Below, one piece after another: positions 33,906 to 43,128 of a DNA stretch of 64,000 nt (the first letter of the stretch is position 1; the number at the start of each line of letters is the position of its first letter). The notes under the pieces are model-generated. The model ran no database searches and was not told the origin of the DNA. It saw only the letters and a program-made list of their open reading frames with translations. Source of the stretch: Sphingopyxis sp. GW247-27LB. GTDB taxonomy: Bacteria; Pseudomonadota; Alphaproteobacteria; Sphingomonadales; Sphingomonadaceae. Made by a program: the position numbers and the translations under genes. Location: assembly GCF_002277025.1 (NCBI RefSeq), contig NZ_NIWD01000013.1, forward strand, positions 124,001-188,000, given 5' to 3'.

Positions 33906-35549
33906 TTAGGCCGTCTTGCGCAGCGGCGTATCGTGCGCTGGATCAGCTTCCATTGGCACCACCGGCGTCCGCAGCAGCCCGCGCTCGGCGAGCATCGCGG
34001 CGGTGTCGCCGGCCGACATCGCGCGGCCATAGTGCCAGCCCTGACCCTTGGCGCAGCCGAGCCGCGTCAGCTCGGCCGCGGTCGCGGCATCCTCGACGCC
34101 TTCGGCGGTGATCGGCATGCCCAGGCTCTCGCCCAGCCGGACGATCGCGACGACGATCGCCTGCGCGTCGGCGCTGCCGCGCATCGCGGCGACGAAGCTC
34201 TTGTCGATCTTGATCCGGTCGAACGGCAGCGCGCGCAGGTGCGACAGCGAGCTGTAGCCGGTGCCGAAGTCGTCGAGCGCGAGCGAAACCCCCTGATTCT
34301 TGAGGCTGGTGACGATCGAGCGGACGAGCGGCAGATTCTCGAACAGCGAGCTTTCGGTGATCTCGACCTCTAGCTGGCTCGCGGGAAAGCCCGTTTCGAC
34401 GAGCAGCTTGGTCAGCTTCTGGCTGAACCACGGATCCTTCAATTGCTGCGGCGAGATGTTGACCGCCAGCGCGATCGACGGGTCCCAGCCCTTGGCGATC
34501 TCCATCGCGTGGCGGATGACCTGCAGCGACAGCTCGCCGATTAGCCCGCTGTCCTCGGCGACCGGGATGAAGCGTTCGGGTGGGATCATGCCATGCTCGG
34601 GCGAATCCCAGCGCATCAGCATCTCGAATCCCATCAGCCGGCCGCTGGCGATGTCGACCTGCGGCTCGAAATGCGGAACGAATTCGCCGCGCGGCATGCC
34701 GGCGCGGATGCCGGTTTCGATCTGGTTGCGGACCTGCACCGCCATTTCCATGCCGGGTTCGAACCAGATATGGCGGTTTCGGCCCTTTTCCTTGCAATGA
34801 TACATGGCGATGTCGGCCTGGCGCACCAGCGTTTCCATCGCCGCGTCGCCGCCGGCCGCGAGCGCGATACCCAGCGAGCTGCCGATGCGGATCTGCTGGC
34901 CTTCATAGGCGACGGGCTCCTCGAGCGCGACGACCAGCGCCGCGGCGAGCGCGTCGATATCGGGCCGCGCCGCGGGTTCGAAGACGAGCATCGCGACGAA
35001 TTCGTCGCCGCCGAGCCGCGCCTTGGTCGCGCTCGGCGGCAGGATCGCGGTGATCCGCTCCGCGGCGACCTGCAGCACGCGGTCGCCCGCGACATGGCCG
35101 TGGATGTCGTTGACGGTCTTGAAATGGTCGAGGTCGAGCAGCAGCAGCGCGACATGGCGCTTTTCAGCGGCCGCCGCGGCGATCAGCGACGGACCGGCGG
35201 CGAGCAGCGCGCGGCGGTTGAGATAGCCGGTGAGCGGATCGGTGTCGGCGAGGTAGCGCGCCCGCTTCTCGGCGAGCGTGCGCTCGTGAATCTCGCGGTT
35301 GAGGTCGTCGTAACGGCGCCAGCCGAACAGGATCAGCGCGATATTGAGGATCAGCGTCGCCGCGAGCACCTGATCGGTGCCGCCGCCGACGCCGCCGAGC
35401 GCGCGCACCACCGACTGCATCACATTGCTGCCGGTGCCGACGAACAGCAGGATGGCGGCGACGACGATGCCGCCCGCGACGATGTCGCGCTTCGCCCCCT
35501 CGCTGCGATCCCATTCTTTCGGCACGGCCGTTCCGGCTGTCATAGACAT
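33906..35549 (-). CDS. Membrane-anchored GGDEF-EAL protein (cyclic-di-GMP turnover)
   Basis: 547 aa from the ATG at 35549 (MSMTAGTAVPKEWD). Two membrane helices (IVAGGIVVAAILLFVGTG, VLAATLILNIALILFGW) are followed by a short linker and a GGDEF domain with an intact motif (ARLGGDEFVAM, about residue 185) and substrate-site sequence DLDHFKTVNDIHGH. The EAL domain has E-M-L in place of EAL (GFEMLMRW), with the other catalytic sequences (AVNISPQQL, EITES, DDFGTGYSS, KIDKSF, EGVED) kept. It may both make and degrade c-di-GMP; the dominant activity cannot be told from sequence. Confidence 0.95.
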   Translation of the reverse strand: MSMTAGTAVPKEWDRSEGAKRDIVAGGIVVAAILLFVGTGSNVMQSVVRALGGVGGGTDQVLAATLILNIALILFGWRRYDDLNREIHERTLAEKRARYLADTDPLTGYLNRRALLAAGPSLIAAAAAEKRHVALLLLDLDHFKTVNDIHGHVAGDRVLQVAAERITAILPPSATKARLGGDEFVAMLVFEPAARPDIDALAAALVVALEEPVAYEGQQIRIGSSLGIALAAGGDAAMETLVRQADIAMYHCKEKGRNRHIWFEPGMEMAVQVRNQIETGIRAGMPRGEFVPHFEPQVDIASGRLMGFEMLMRWDSPEHGMIPPERFIPVAEDSGLIGELSLQVIRHAMEIAKGWDPSIALAVNISPQQLKDPWFSQKLTKLLVETGFPASQLEVEITESSLFENLPLVRSIVTSLKNQGVSLALDDFGTGYSSLSHLRALPFDRIKIDKSFVAAMRGSADAQAIVVAIVRLGESLGMPITAEGVEDAATAAELTRLGCAKGQGWHYGRAMSAGDTAAMLAERGLLRTPVVPMEADPAHDTPLRKTA

Positions 35550-35646
35550 GTCCCCACAGTCGGGCCTCTTTGCACCCGAAGCGGTGAAATTTGCGTTAAG
35601 TGACGAAAGGCTCGGCGATCGGCGGGAAGGTAGGGAATAAAGGGGA

Positions 35647-35873
35647 TTCGCGCAGAGGGCGCAGAGATCGCAGAGAGAAAGGAAAGGATTCACGCGGAGA
35701 CGCGGAGGCGCGGAGAGGCAGTACGGGCCGACAGGCCCGCTTTCCGATCGGTGTCGCGTCATGGTGTGGCGACGGATGAAGAGAGCCGCTTCGCGGTCAT
35801 CGCAATCTCTCCGCGCCTCCGCGTCTCCGCGTGAGCCAGATTCTCTGCGATCTCTGCGTCCTCTGCGCGAATC
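35647..35873. repeat. Long inverted repeat (CGCAGAG-type) before ffh
   Basis: Left arm 35647-35720 contains GGCGCAGAGATCGCAGAGAG and CACGCGGAGACGCGGAGG; the right arm 35805-35873 is its complement (CGCGCCTCCGCGTCTCCGCG, CTCTGCGATCTCTGCG). The loop holds about 85 bp. This repeat type is common in many Proteobacteria. Together with unremarkable sequence it fills the 551-bp gap between the GGDEF gene and ffh. Confidence 0.85.
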
Positions 35874-35992
35874 CTTCTTTCTGCTCCGGCCCCCAGGCCG
35901 ACCCACTGCCGCCGCCTGTCCGGCGCGCGCTTGCCTTTTGCGCCATTCTTGCGTAGAGGCGCCCCGTTCGGCCGCATCTTGCGGGCGGGCAT
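35759..35992 (-). CDS. Possible small basic protein, 77 aa
   Basis: An ATG at 35992 opens MPARKMRPNGAPLRKNGAKG, then a basic section (KRAPDRRRQWVGLGAGAE). The last 40 codons run into the right arm of the long inverted repeat, so the natural protein may be shorter, or this is a chance frame. It is antisense to nothing known and lies just upstream of and divergent from ffh. Weakly supported. Confidence 0.3.
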   Translation of the reverse strand: MPARKMRPNGAPLRKNGAKGKRAPDRRRQWVGLGAGAERRIRAEDAEIAENLAHAETRRRGEIAMTAKRLSSSVATP

Positions 35993-36100
35993 ATCGACAT
36001 CCGCGACGGGAAAGTCTGTCCACGGATAGCCGCTGGTTGGCGAGGTTTCGCTCACCGGCGTCTTTTGCGTTGCGGTGTCGAAGGAAGGATTTTGGGCCAC

Positions 36101-37558
36101 ATGTTCGACAGTCTGAGCAATCGGCTTGGCGATGTATTCGGGAAGCTCCGCGGCCGCGGCGCGCTGACCGAGGCCGATGTGCGCGCCGCGATGCGCGAGG
36201 TGCGAATCGCCCTGCTCGAGGCCGACGTCGCGCTGCCCGTCGTGCGCAGCTTCGTCGATCAGGTCACCGAGCTCGCGGTCGGCCAGAATGTCCTGCGTTC
36301 GGTCACCCCGGGGCAGCAGGTGGTCAAGATCGTCAGCGACGCGCTGACCGAAATGCTCGGCTCCGAAACCGCCGATCTCGACCTCAATGTCACCCCGCCG
36401 GCGGTGATCATGATGGTCGGCCTGCAGGGCTCGGGCAAGACCACCACCACCGCGAAGATCGCGAAGCGGCTGAAGGACAAGGAGCGCAAGAAGGTGCTGA
36501 TGGCGTCGCTCGACGTCAACCGCCCCGCCGCGCAGGAACAGCTCGCCGTCCTCGGTACCCAGATCGACGTCGCGACCTTGCCGATCGTCGCGGGTCAGCA
36601 GCCGGTCGAGATCGCGAACCGCGCGCTGCAGGCGGCGAAGCTCCAGGGCTATGACGTCCTCATGCTCGACACCGCGGGCCGGCTCCACGTCGACCAGCAG
36701 CTGATGGACGAGATGCAGGCGGTGTCGCGCGCCGCCAATCCGGCCGAAACCCTGCTTGTCGTCGACAGCCTGACCGGCCAGGACGCGGTGCAGGTCGCGC
36801 AGCGCTTCACCGATCAGGTGCCGCTCACCGGCGTCGTCCTGACCCGCATGGACGGCGACGCGCGCGGCGGCGCCGCGCTGTCGATGCGCGCGGTCACCGG
36901 CAAGCCGATCAAGTTCGCGGGCACGGGCGAGAAGCTCGACGGGCTCGAACTCTTCCAGCCCTCGCGCATCGCGGGCCGCATCCTCGGCATGGGCGACGTC
37001 GTCAGCCTCGTCGAACGCGCCGCCGAGACGATCCAGGCCGAAGAGGCCGAGGCGATGGCGAAGAAGATGGCGAAGGGTCAGTTCGACCTCGACGATCTTC
37101 GCACGCAATTGAACCAGATGCGTCGCATGGGCGGCATCGGCGCGCTCGCCGGGATAATCCCGGGGCTCAAGAAGGCGCAGGCGGCGATGGCGACCAGCGG
37201 CGCCGACGACAAGATGCTGATTCACTTCGACGCGATCATGGGGTCGATGACCCCCAAGGAGCGCGCGAAGCCCGACCTGATCAACGCCAAGCGCAAGATC
37301 CGCATCGCCAACGGCTCGGGGACCAGCGTGCAGCAGGTGAACAAGGTGCTCAAGATGCACCAGGAAATGTCCACCGCGATGAAGCGCATCCGCAAGATGG
37401 GCGGGCTCAAGGGGCTCGGCGCGCTGTTCGGCAAGGGCGGCGGCATTCCCGGCATGGGTGGGGGCGGCATGGGCGGCGGCGGCCCTGCCGGCCTTCCCGG
37501 CCTCGGCGGCGGGGCGATCCCGCCCGAGCTCGCCAATCTGATGAATAAAAAGAAGTAA
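36101..37558 (+). CDS. ffh: Signal recognition particle protein Ffh
   Basis: 485 aa from the ATG at 36101. It is the SRP54-type GTPase: N domain from MFDSLSNRLGDVFGKLRGRG, G1 GLQGSGKTTTTAKIAKRL (about 104-121), DVNRPAAQEQLAVLG, DTAGRLHVD, TRMDGDARGGAALS, and a Met-rich M domain (LNQMRRMGGIGALAGIIPGLKKAQAAM, RRIRKMGGLKGLG) ending in a Gly/Met-rich tail. It binds signal sequences and 4.5S RNA and docks on FtsY. rpsP follows 40 nt later. Confidence 0.98.
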   Translation: MFDSLSNRLGDVFGKLRGRGALTEADVRAAMREVRIALLEADVALPVVRSFVDQVTELAVGQNVLRSVTPGQQVVKIVSDALTEMLGSETADLDLNVTPPAVIMMVGLQGSGKTTTTAKIAKRLKDKERKKVLMASLDVNRPAAQEQLAVLGTQIDVATLPIVAGQQPVEIANRALQAAKLQGYDVLMLDTAGRLHVDQQLMDEMQAVSRAANPAETLLVVDSLTGQDAVQVAQRFTDQVPLTGVVLTRMDGDARGGAALSMRAVTGKPIKFAGTGEKLDGLELFQPSRIAGRILGMGDVVSLVERAAETIQAEEAEAMAKKMAKGQFDLDDLRTQLNQMRRMGGIGALAGIIPGLKKAQAAMATSGADDKMLIHFDAIMGSMTPKERAKPDLINAKRKIRIANGSGTSVQQVNKVLKMHQEMSTAMKRIRKMGGLKGLGALFGKGGGIPGMGGGGMGGGGPAGLPGLGGGAIPPELANLMNKKK

Positions 37559-37598
37559 TTTCGGCTAACCTTAATATTTGAAGTAAAAGGAAAATATC

Positions 37599-38264
37599 AT
37601 GGCTACCTCCATTCGCCTTTCGCGCGGCGGCTCGAAAAAGCGCCCCTATTACAAGATCGTCGTCGCCGATTCGCGCAGCCCGCGCGACGGCCGCTTCATC
37701 GAGCGTATCGGCAGCTACAACCCGCTGCTCGGCAAGGACAATCCGGAGCGCGTGAAGCTCGACGGCGAGCGCGCCGCGCACTGGCTCTCGGTCGGCGCGC
37801 AGCCGAGCGATCGCGTCGCCCGCTTCCTCGACGCCGCCGGCATCAAGGAACGCGCCGCGCGCAACAACCCCAACAAGGGCGTCCCGGGCGAGAAGGCCAA
37901 GGAACGCGCCGAGGAAAAGGCGCAGAAGCTGGTCGACGCTGAAGAGGCGGCCGCCGCCGCTGCCGCCGCTCCGGCTGAAGAAGCGCCCGCCGAGGAGGCC
38001 GCCGCTCCCGAAGCCGCCGAGTCCGACGCGACCGGTTCGGTGAAGAGCGAGGAAACCGCCGAAGCCGTCGCCGACGCGGTGGCCGACGAAGTCCCCGCCG
38101 AAGCGACCGCCGAAGACGCGGCCGCGATCGCCGAGGAAGTCGCCGAAGGCGGCCCCGTCGCCGAGGAAGCTCCGGCCGCCGAAGAAGCGCCTGCCGCTGA
38201 AGAAGCGCCCGCCGCCGAAGAGGCCCCTGCCGAAGAAGCCGGCGAAGAAAAGGCCGAAGGCTAA
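37599..38264 (+). CDS. rpsP: 30S ribosomal protein S16 with long acidic tail
   Basis: 221 aa; the S16 body ([24 protein letters not shown] to about residue 85, with [20 protein letters not shown]) is normal, but the usual length is about 80-100. From residue 105 a tail of Ala and Glu ([42 protein letters not shown]) extends it. The tail is repeat-like and strongly negative. Some alphaproteobacteria have shorter forms of it; role unknown. rimM begins 3 nt after its stop. Confidence 0.96.
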   Translation: MATSIRLSRGGSKKRPYYKIVVADSRSPRDGRFIERIGSYNPLLGKDNPERVKLDGERAAHWLSVGAQPSDRVARFLDAAGIKERAARNNPNKGVPGEKAKERAEEKAQKLVDAEEAAAAAAAAPAEEAPAEEAAAPEAAESDATGSVKSEETAEAVADAVADEVPAEATAEDAAAIAEEVAEGGPVAEEAPAAEEAPAAEEAPAAEEAPAEEAGEEKAEG

Positions 38265-38267
38265 GCC

Positions 38268-38777
38268 TTGGCGCGCGCCGACCGCCCCGTCACCCTCGCC
38301 GCCATCGCCGGCGCGCATGGGGTGCGGGGCGAGGTGCGCCTCAAATTATTCGGCGAAGGCGCGGATGCCCTCCGCGCCTTTTCCGTTTTCGACGCAGGCG
38401 CCCGCAAGCTGACGCTGAAATCGGTGCGCCCCGCGAACCAGGGCGCGGTGGCGACCTTCGCCGAAGTGAACGACCGCGGTGCGGCCGAGGCGCTGCGCGG
38501 GACCGTCCTGACCGTTCCGCGGTCGGCTTTGCCGCCGCTCGGCCCCGGCGAATATTATCATCACGACCTGATCGGCCTCGCCTGCACCTCGACCGAAGGC
38601 GAGGCGCTGGGCACCGTCGTCGCGGTCGAGAATTTCGGCGCCGGCGACATTCTCGAGATCGAGCGGCCGGCCGAACCCGGCAAGAAACCGGGGCGCTTCA
38701 TGGTGCCGATGATCCCGCAGGCGGTGCCCGAATGGAGCGACGCGGGGGTCATCGTGGCGGCGGCTTTCGCCGAATAG
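38268..38777 (+). CDS. rimM: Ribosome maturation factor RimM
   Basis: 169 aa. Start is a TTG at 38268 giving MARADRPVTLAAIAGAHGVRGEVRLK, the family N-terminus; there is no ATG in range. The second part is a PRC-barrel-like domain (YYHHDLIGLACTSTEGEALGTVVAVENFGAGDILEIE...FMVPMIPQAVPEW). It assists 30S head maturation by binding S19. In most proteobacteria trmD follows at once, but here a small reverse ORF and a LysR gene come between. Confidence 0.96.
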   Translation: MARADRPVTLAAIAGAHGVRGEVRLKLFGEGADALRAFSVFDAGARKLTLKSVRPANQGAVATFAEVNDRGAAEALRGTVLTVPRSALPPLGPGEYYHHDLIGLACTSTEGEALGTVVAVENFGAGDILEIERPAEPGKKPGRFMVPMIPQAVPEWSDAGVIVAAAFAE

Positions 38778-38886
38778 CGGCATTGGACCCGGACAGGACC
38801 GGGTTGGACGGAAATCCCGCCGCAAGGGGGAGCGGCCGAGGCGCCAGTGGCGCGCATCGGCACGGTCGACGGGATTCCCGTCCGTC

Positions 38887-39048
38887 TCAGTGCGCCTGGG
38901 CGCGGGGCTTCGAGCCGGCCGCGGGGCGTGCGCCGCGACCGCGCCATTCGCGCCACGCCTGCGCGATTCGCGCGAAGCCGCGGTCGAGGTCGGCGCTGAA
39001 GCGGCCGTGATTTTCGGCCCAGCCGCGCATCCACATTTCGTCGATCAT
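38887..39048 (-). CDS. Small Trp/Arg-rich protein, 53 aa
   Basis: On the reverse strand an ATG at 39048 is preceded by CAGGAGACAATCG (good ribosome site 7 nt away) and reads MIDEMWMRGWAENHGRFSAD, then a stretch containing FARIAQAWREWRGRG and the end KPRAQAH, stop at 38887. It is divergent from the LysR gene. The good ribosome site and amphipathic helix with Trp favour a real gene. No family recognised. Confidence 0.55.
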   Translation of the reverse strand: MIDEMWMRGWAENHGRFSADLDRGFARIAQAWREWRGRGARPAAGSKPRAQAH

Positions 39049-39153
39049 CGATTGTCTCCTGCTGGGTGACTGTGCCCTTTAGATGCGCCTCGCGCGGCGC
39101 GCCGGCCAACAAAAGCTTTGCGGCACAGCATAAGGCAGGCTTATAGGTTCCTT

Positions 39154-40071
39154 ATGTCCAGACTGCCGCCCCTCGCCGCGATCCGCGCCTTCGAATCGGC
39201 CGGAAGGCTGGAGAATTTCTCGCGCGCCGCCGAGGAGCTCGGGATGACGCAGGCCGCGGTCAGCTATCAGGTCCGCCAATTGGAGGACCGGCTCGGCCGC
39301 GCGCTGTTCGTGCGCGAGAAAGGGCGGGTGCGGCTGTCCGAGACGGGGCAGCGGCTGCTTCCCGCGATCCGCGCCGCCTTCGCCTCGATGGGCGACGCCT
39401 TCGCGGCGCTCGGCGACGACGAGGCGGAGGTGCTGACGATCAACGCCGCGGTGACCTTCGGCGGCACCTGGCTCAGCGCGCGCATCGGGCGCTTCCAGCT
39501 CCGCTACCCCGATCTTGCGGTGCGGCTCTCGATGTCGAACGACTATGTCGATTTCGACGCGTCGAACGTCGACGTCGCGATCCGCATCGGCCGCGGCGGC
39601 TGGCCGGGGCTGCGCGGCGATTTCCTGTTCCGCAGCCATGTGACGCCGATCTGCTCGCCCGCCTTTCTGGAGGCGAACCGGATCGCGGCGCCCGCCGACC
39701 TGCTGCGCGTCGAGCGGCTCGCGCCGAACGACGGCTGGTGGGCCGGCTGGCTCGCCGAGGCCGGGGTCGACGTCGCCCCGCCGCCGCGCCGCGGGGTCGT
39801 GCTCGACAGCCAGCTTCAGGAAGCGAGCGCGGTGCAGGGCGGCTACGGCATCGCCTTGATGACCCCGCTGCTGTGGCGCGCCGAGCTCGACAGCGGGCGG
39901 ATGGTCCAGCCTTTCGACACGCTCTACCAGCCCGGAAGCGCCAACTGGCTCGTTTACCGCGAGGGCCGCAGCCGCGTGCGCAAGATCGAACGCTTCCGCG
40001 AATGGCTGCACGAAGAGATGGAAAAGGATCGTCCCCTGCTCCCCGAGGCGCTATGGCGGCCGCTGCCATGA
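39154..40071 (+). CDS. LysR family transcriptional regulator (GcvA-like)
   Basis: 305 aa from the ATG at 39154 ([21 protein letters not shown]); an ATG 12 codons earlier is less likely. The N-terminal winged HTH is [34 protein letters not shown]. The effector domain follows ([48 protein letters not shown]) in the GcvA manner. It lies inside the rpsP-rimM-trmD-rplS gene block; its stop overlaps the trmD start by ATGA, so the two can be cotranslated. A divergent small gene could be its target. Confidence 0.93.
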   Translation: MSRLPPLAAIRAFESAGRLENFSRAAEELGMTQAAVSYQVRQLEDRLGRALFVREKGRVRLSETGQRLLPAIRAAFASMGDAFAALGDDEAEVLTINAAVTFGGTWLSARIGRFQLRYPDLAVRLSMSNDYVDFDASNVDVAIRIGRGGWPGLRGDFLFRSHVTPICSPAFLEANRIAAPADLLRVERLAPNDGWWAGWLAEAGVDVAPPPRRGVVLDSQLQEASAVQGGYGIALMTPLLWRAELDSGRMVQPFDTLYQPGSANWLVYREGRSRVRKIERFREWLHEEMEKDRPLLPEALWRPLP

Positions 40072-40805
40072 CCTTCACCGCCGTCCCCCTGACCCTCTAT
40101 CCCGACATGTTCCCCGGCCCGCTCGGGCACAGCATGGCCGGGCGCGCGCTCGAGAGCGGGACATGGGCCTGCGCGCCGGTGCAGATCCGCGACTTCGCGA
40201 CCGACCGGCACCGCACCGTCGACGACACGCCCGCGGGCGGAGGCGCGGGGATGGTGCTCAAGGCCGACGTGCTGGGCCGCGCGATCGATCACGCGGCCGC
40301 CGCGCATCCGGGGCTGCCCCTGCTCGCGATGACGCCGCGCGGCGCGCCGATCACCCAGGCCCGCGTCCGCGACCTTGCGGCGGGTCCCGGTGCGATCATC
40401 CTCTGCGGCCGCTTCGAGGGTTTCGACGAGCGCATCTTCGACGCGCGCCCCATCGAACAGCTCGCGATGGGCGACATCGTTCTCTCCGGCGGGGAGATGG
40501 CGGCGCTGCTGCTTCTCGACGCTTGCATTCGGCTGCTTCCCGGCGTAATGGGCGCGGCTTCTAGCGGAGACGACGAATCGTTCGAGAACGGTCTGATCGA
40601 ATATCCGCACTATACCCGACCTGTCACATGGGAAGGGCGCACGATCCCCGAAGTGCTGCGATCGGGGGATCATGCGAAGATCGCCGCCTGGCGGAAACAA
40701 AGGGCGGAAGAGGACACACGGTTACGCAGGCCGGACCTTTGGGAGCGCCATGAGGGCGCTCGGGCCCGACCTGCCTCTGGCGCGCGGCAACAGAAGAAGG
40801 ACTAG
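40068..40805 (+). CDS. trmD: tRNA (guanine-N1)-methyltransferase
   Basis: 245 aa from the ATG at 40068, which overlaps the LysR stop; an ATG at 40053 adds five Ala-rich residues. TrmD methylates G37 of tRNAs with CNN anticodons. Visible motifs: [37 protein letters not shown] (SAM knot), [24 protein letters not shown] and the trefoil-knot end IEYPHYTRP. It is the third gene of the ribosomal-protein block. Confidence 0.97.
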   Translation: MTFTAVPLTLYPDMFPGPLGHSMAGRALESGTWACAPVQIRDFATDRHRTVDDTPAGGGAGMVLKADVLGRAIDHAAAAHPGLPLLAMTPRGAPITQARVRDLAAGPGAIILCGRFEGFDERIFDARPIEQLAMGDIVLSGGEMAALLLLDACIRLLPGVMGAASSGDDESFENGLIEYPHYTRPVTWEGRTIPEVLRSGDHAKIAAWRKQRAEEDTRLRRPDLWERHEGARARPASGARQQKKD

Positions 40806-40810
40806 GGGCC

Positions 40811-41188
40811 ATGAACCTCATCCAGACGATCGAAGCCGAAGAAATCGCCAAGGCCGGCAAAGAGATTCCGACGTTCCGCCCCGGCGACACGCTGCGCGTC
40901 GGCGTGCGCGTCGTCGAAGGCGAGCGCACCCGCGTCCAGAATTTCGAAGGCGTGTGCATCGCCCGCTCGAACAAGGGCATGGGCTCGAACTTCACCGTGC
41001 GCAAGCTGTCGTTCGGCGAAGGCGTCGAGCGCGTCTTCCCGCTCTATTCGCCCAACATCGACAGCATTACCGTCGTCCGCAAGGGCGCCGTCCGTCGTGC
41101 GAAGCTCTACTATCTGCGGGGCCGCACCGGTAAATCGGCGCGTATTGCGGAGCGCCGCGAATACCGGTCGGAAGCCGGCGAAGGCTAA
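40811..41188 (+). CDS. rplS: 50S ribosomal protein L19
   Basis: 125 aa, starting 5 nt after trmD. It has the L19 sequence [33 protein letters not shown], and [41 protein letters not shown]. It sits at the 30S/50S interface. A strong terminator follows. Confidence 0.98.
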   Translation: MNLIQTIEAEEIAKAGKEIPTFRPGDTLRVGVRVVEGERTRVQNFEGVCIARSNKGMGSNFTVRKLSFGEGVERVFPLYSPNIDSITVVRKGAVRRAKLYYLRGRTGKSARIAERREYRSEAGEG

Positions 41189-41225
41189 GGAGAGCTTCTC
41201 CACACCAAAGCCGAAACAGCTTTCC

Positions 41226-41270
41226 AAAACGACCGGTTCCGCCAACAGGCAGAGCCGGTCGTTTTCTTTT
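41226..41270 (+). terminator. Rho-independent terminator after rplS
   Basis: AAAACGACCGG (41226-41236) pairs with CCGGTCGTTTT (41255-41265), followed by CTTTT. Loop 18 nt. Closes the rpsP-rimM-lysR-trmD-rplS unit; the downstream gene starts just after it. Confidence 0.85.
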
Positions 41271-41286
41271 GGGCAAAGCGAATTTG

Positions 41287-41898
41287 ATGCAAGCGTCCGT
41301 CTTCCCGTTCCAGCCGACACGGCGCGCCTTCCTTGGCGCGGTGCTCGCCTTCGGCGTGGCGGGCCAGGCGATGGCGCTCACCAATGCCCAGCGCGTGGTA
41401 AGCGCGGCGCGCCGGCAGGTCGGCGTGACGCTGACCTACGACCCCGCCTATACGGTGCTGCGTTTCCCGAACGGCGATGTCGACCGCGCGAAGGGCGTGT
41501 GCACCGACGTCGTGATCCGCGCCTTTCGCGATGCGTTGGCCCTCGATCTTCAGGCTCTTGTCAACGCCGACATGAAGGCCAATTTCGGGGCCTATCCAAA
41601 GAATTGGGGGCTCGGCCGTCCCGACCGCAACATCGACCATCGCCGCGTGCCCAATCTCGCAACCTACTGGCGGCGGCAGGGCGCGGCGCTGCCTGTCACC
41701 GACAACCCCGCCGACTGGCGGCCGGGCGACATCTTCACCCAGATGGTCGGCGGAAGGCTGCCGCACACGGGCATCGTATCTGACCGGAAGGACACGACCG
41801 GCGTGCCGCTCGTGATCCATAATATCGGCGGCGGCACACGCGAGGAGGATGCGCTGTTCAAGCATAAGCTGACCGGCCATTTCCGCTGGAAAGTCTGA
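41287..41898 (+). CDS. DUF1287 family exported protein
   Basis: 203 aa from the ATG at 41287 (MQASVFPFQPTRRAFLGAV); an ATG six codons upstream is also in frame. TRRAFLG with the following hydrophobic stretch is a twin-arginine signal, ending about GQAMA. The domain has a Cys-His pattern of papain-like peptidases: GVCTDVVIRAFRDAL (Cys at about residue 73) and LPHTGIVSD with IHNIGGGTREED. NlpC/P60-like activity is therefore likely but unproven. Confidence 0.88.
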   Translation: MQASVFPFQPTRRAFLGAVLAFGVAGQAMALTNAQRVVSAARRQVGVTLTYDPAYTVLRFPNGDVDRAKGVCTDVVIRAFRDALALDLQALVNADMKANFGAYPKNWGLGRPDRNIDHRRVPNLATYWRRQGAALPVTDNPADWRPGDIFTQMVGGRLPHTGIVSDRKDTTGVPLVIHNIGGGTREEDALFKHKLTGHFRWKV

Positions 41899-41945
41899 AT
41901 TACCCTAATGTTTTCAACCGAGTTCTTGCCTTGAGGAGTGAGTAA

Positions 41946-42971
41946 ATGGGTTATCGTATCGTTGTCGCCGGAGCCACGGGCAATGTCGGACGCGAAGTCC
42001 TCGCCATCCTCGCCGAGCGCGAATTTCCCTACGACGAACTCGCGGCGGTCGCTTCGTCGCGCAGCCAGGGCGACGAGATCGAGATCGGCGACACCGGCAA
42101 GACCGTGAAATGCCAGAATATCGAGAATTTCGACTGGGCGGGCTGGGACATGGCGATCTTTGCCATCGGCTCCGACGCGACCGCGATCCACGCGCCCAAG
42201 GCGGCGGCGGCGGGCTGCGTGGTGATCGACAACTCGTCGCTTTACCGGATGGATCCCGACGTGCCGCTGATCGTGCCCGAGGTGAACCCCGATGCGATCG
42301 ACGGCTACACAAAGAAGAATATCATCGCCAACCCGAACTGCTCGACCGCGCAGATGGTCGTCGCGCTGAAGCCGCTCCACGATGCGGCGACGATCAAGCG
42401 CGTCGTCGTCTCGACCTATCAGTCGGTGTCGGGCGCGGGCAAGGCGGGGATGGACGAACTGTGGAACCAGACGCGCCAGATCTTCGTCGGCGACGAGAAG
42501 GACGTCAGCAAGTTCACCAAGCAGATCGCCTTCAACGTCATTCCGCACATCGACAAATTCCTCGACGACGGCTCGACCAAGGAGGAATGGAAGATGGTCG
42601 TCGAAACGAAGAAGATCCTCGATCCCAAGATCAAGGTCACCGCGACCTGCGTCCGCGTGCCGGTGTTCGTCGGGCATAGCGAGGCGATCAACGTCGAGCT
42701 CGAAAAGGAGCTGTCGGCCGAGGAAGCCCAGCGCATCCTGCGCGAGGCGCCCGGCGTCGTGCTCCACGACAAGCGCGAGGACGGTGGCTACATCACCCCC
42801 GTCGAAGCCGTCGGCGACTTCGCGACCTTCGTCAGCCGCGTTCGCGAGGACCCGACGATCGAGAACGGCCTCAACCTCTGGTGCGTCAGCGACAATCTCC
42901 GCAAGGGCGCGGCGCTGAACGCGGTGCAGATCGCCGAACTGCTCGGCCGCCGGCATCTGAAGAAGGGGTGA
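41946..42971 (+). CDS. asd: Aspartate-semialdehyde dehydrogenase
   Basis: 341 aa. It reduces L-4-aspartyl phosphate to aspartate semialdehyde for lysine, methionine, threonine and diaminopimelate. NADP-binding is GYRIVVAGATGNVGREVL at the N-terminus; the catalytic Cys is in NPNCSTAQMV (about 132), and the active-site His is in VGHSEAINVE (about 245). Length and end (LLGRRHLKKG) are normal. GAGGAGTGAGTAA precedes the ATG. Confidence 0.98.
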   Translation: MGYRIVVAGATGNVGREVLAILAEREFPYDELAAVASSRSQGDEIEIGDTGKTVKCQNIENFDWAGWDMAIFAIGSDATAIHAPKAAAAGCVVIDNSSLYRMDPDVPLIVPEVNPDAIDGYTKKNIIANPNCSTAQMVVALKPLHDAATIKRVVVSTYQSVSGAGKAGMDELWNQTRQIFVGDEKDVSKFTKQIAFNVIPHIDKFLDDGSTKEEWKMVVETKKILDPKIKVTATCVRVPVFVGHSEAINVELEKELSAEEAQRILREAPGVVLHDKREDGGYITPVEAVGDFATFVSRVREDPTIENGLNLWCVSDNLRKGAALNAVQIAELLGRRHLKKG

Positions 42972-42977
42972 ATGTCC

Positions 42978-43096
42978 AAGCCCCTCCTCTTCAGAGGAGG
43001 GGCAGCGAGCCCCGGATCAAGTCCGGGGCGCAGCGGGGTGGTCTCCCTCAAAGGCGTCCACCACCCCAAACCCCTCCTCTGAAGAGGAGGGGCTTA
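42978..43096. repeat. Palindromic intergenic repeat
   Basis: Arms AAGCCCCTCCTCTTCAGAGG and CCTCTGAAGAGGAGGGGCTT enclose a core with CCCCGGATCAAGTCCGGGG and a GGTGGT/CCACC pair. It stands between asd and the DUF2238 gene. Confidence 0.85.
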
Positions 43097-43128
43097 AATG
43101 CCTCGATGGGAACGGCTAGGAATGGGTC

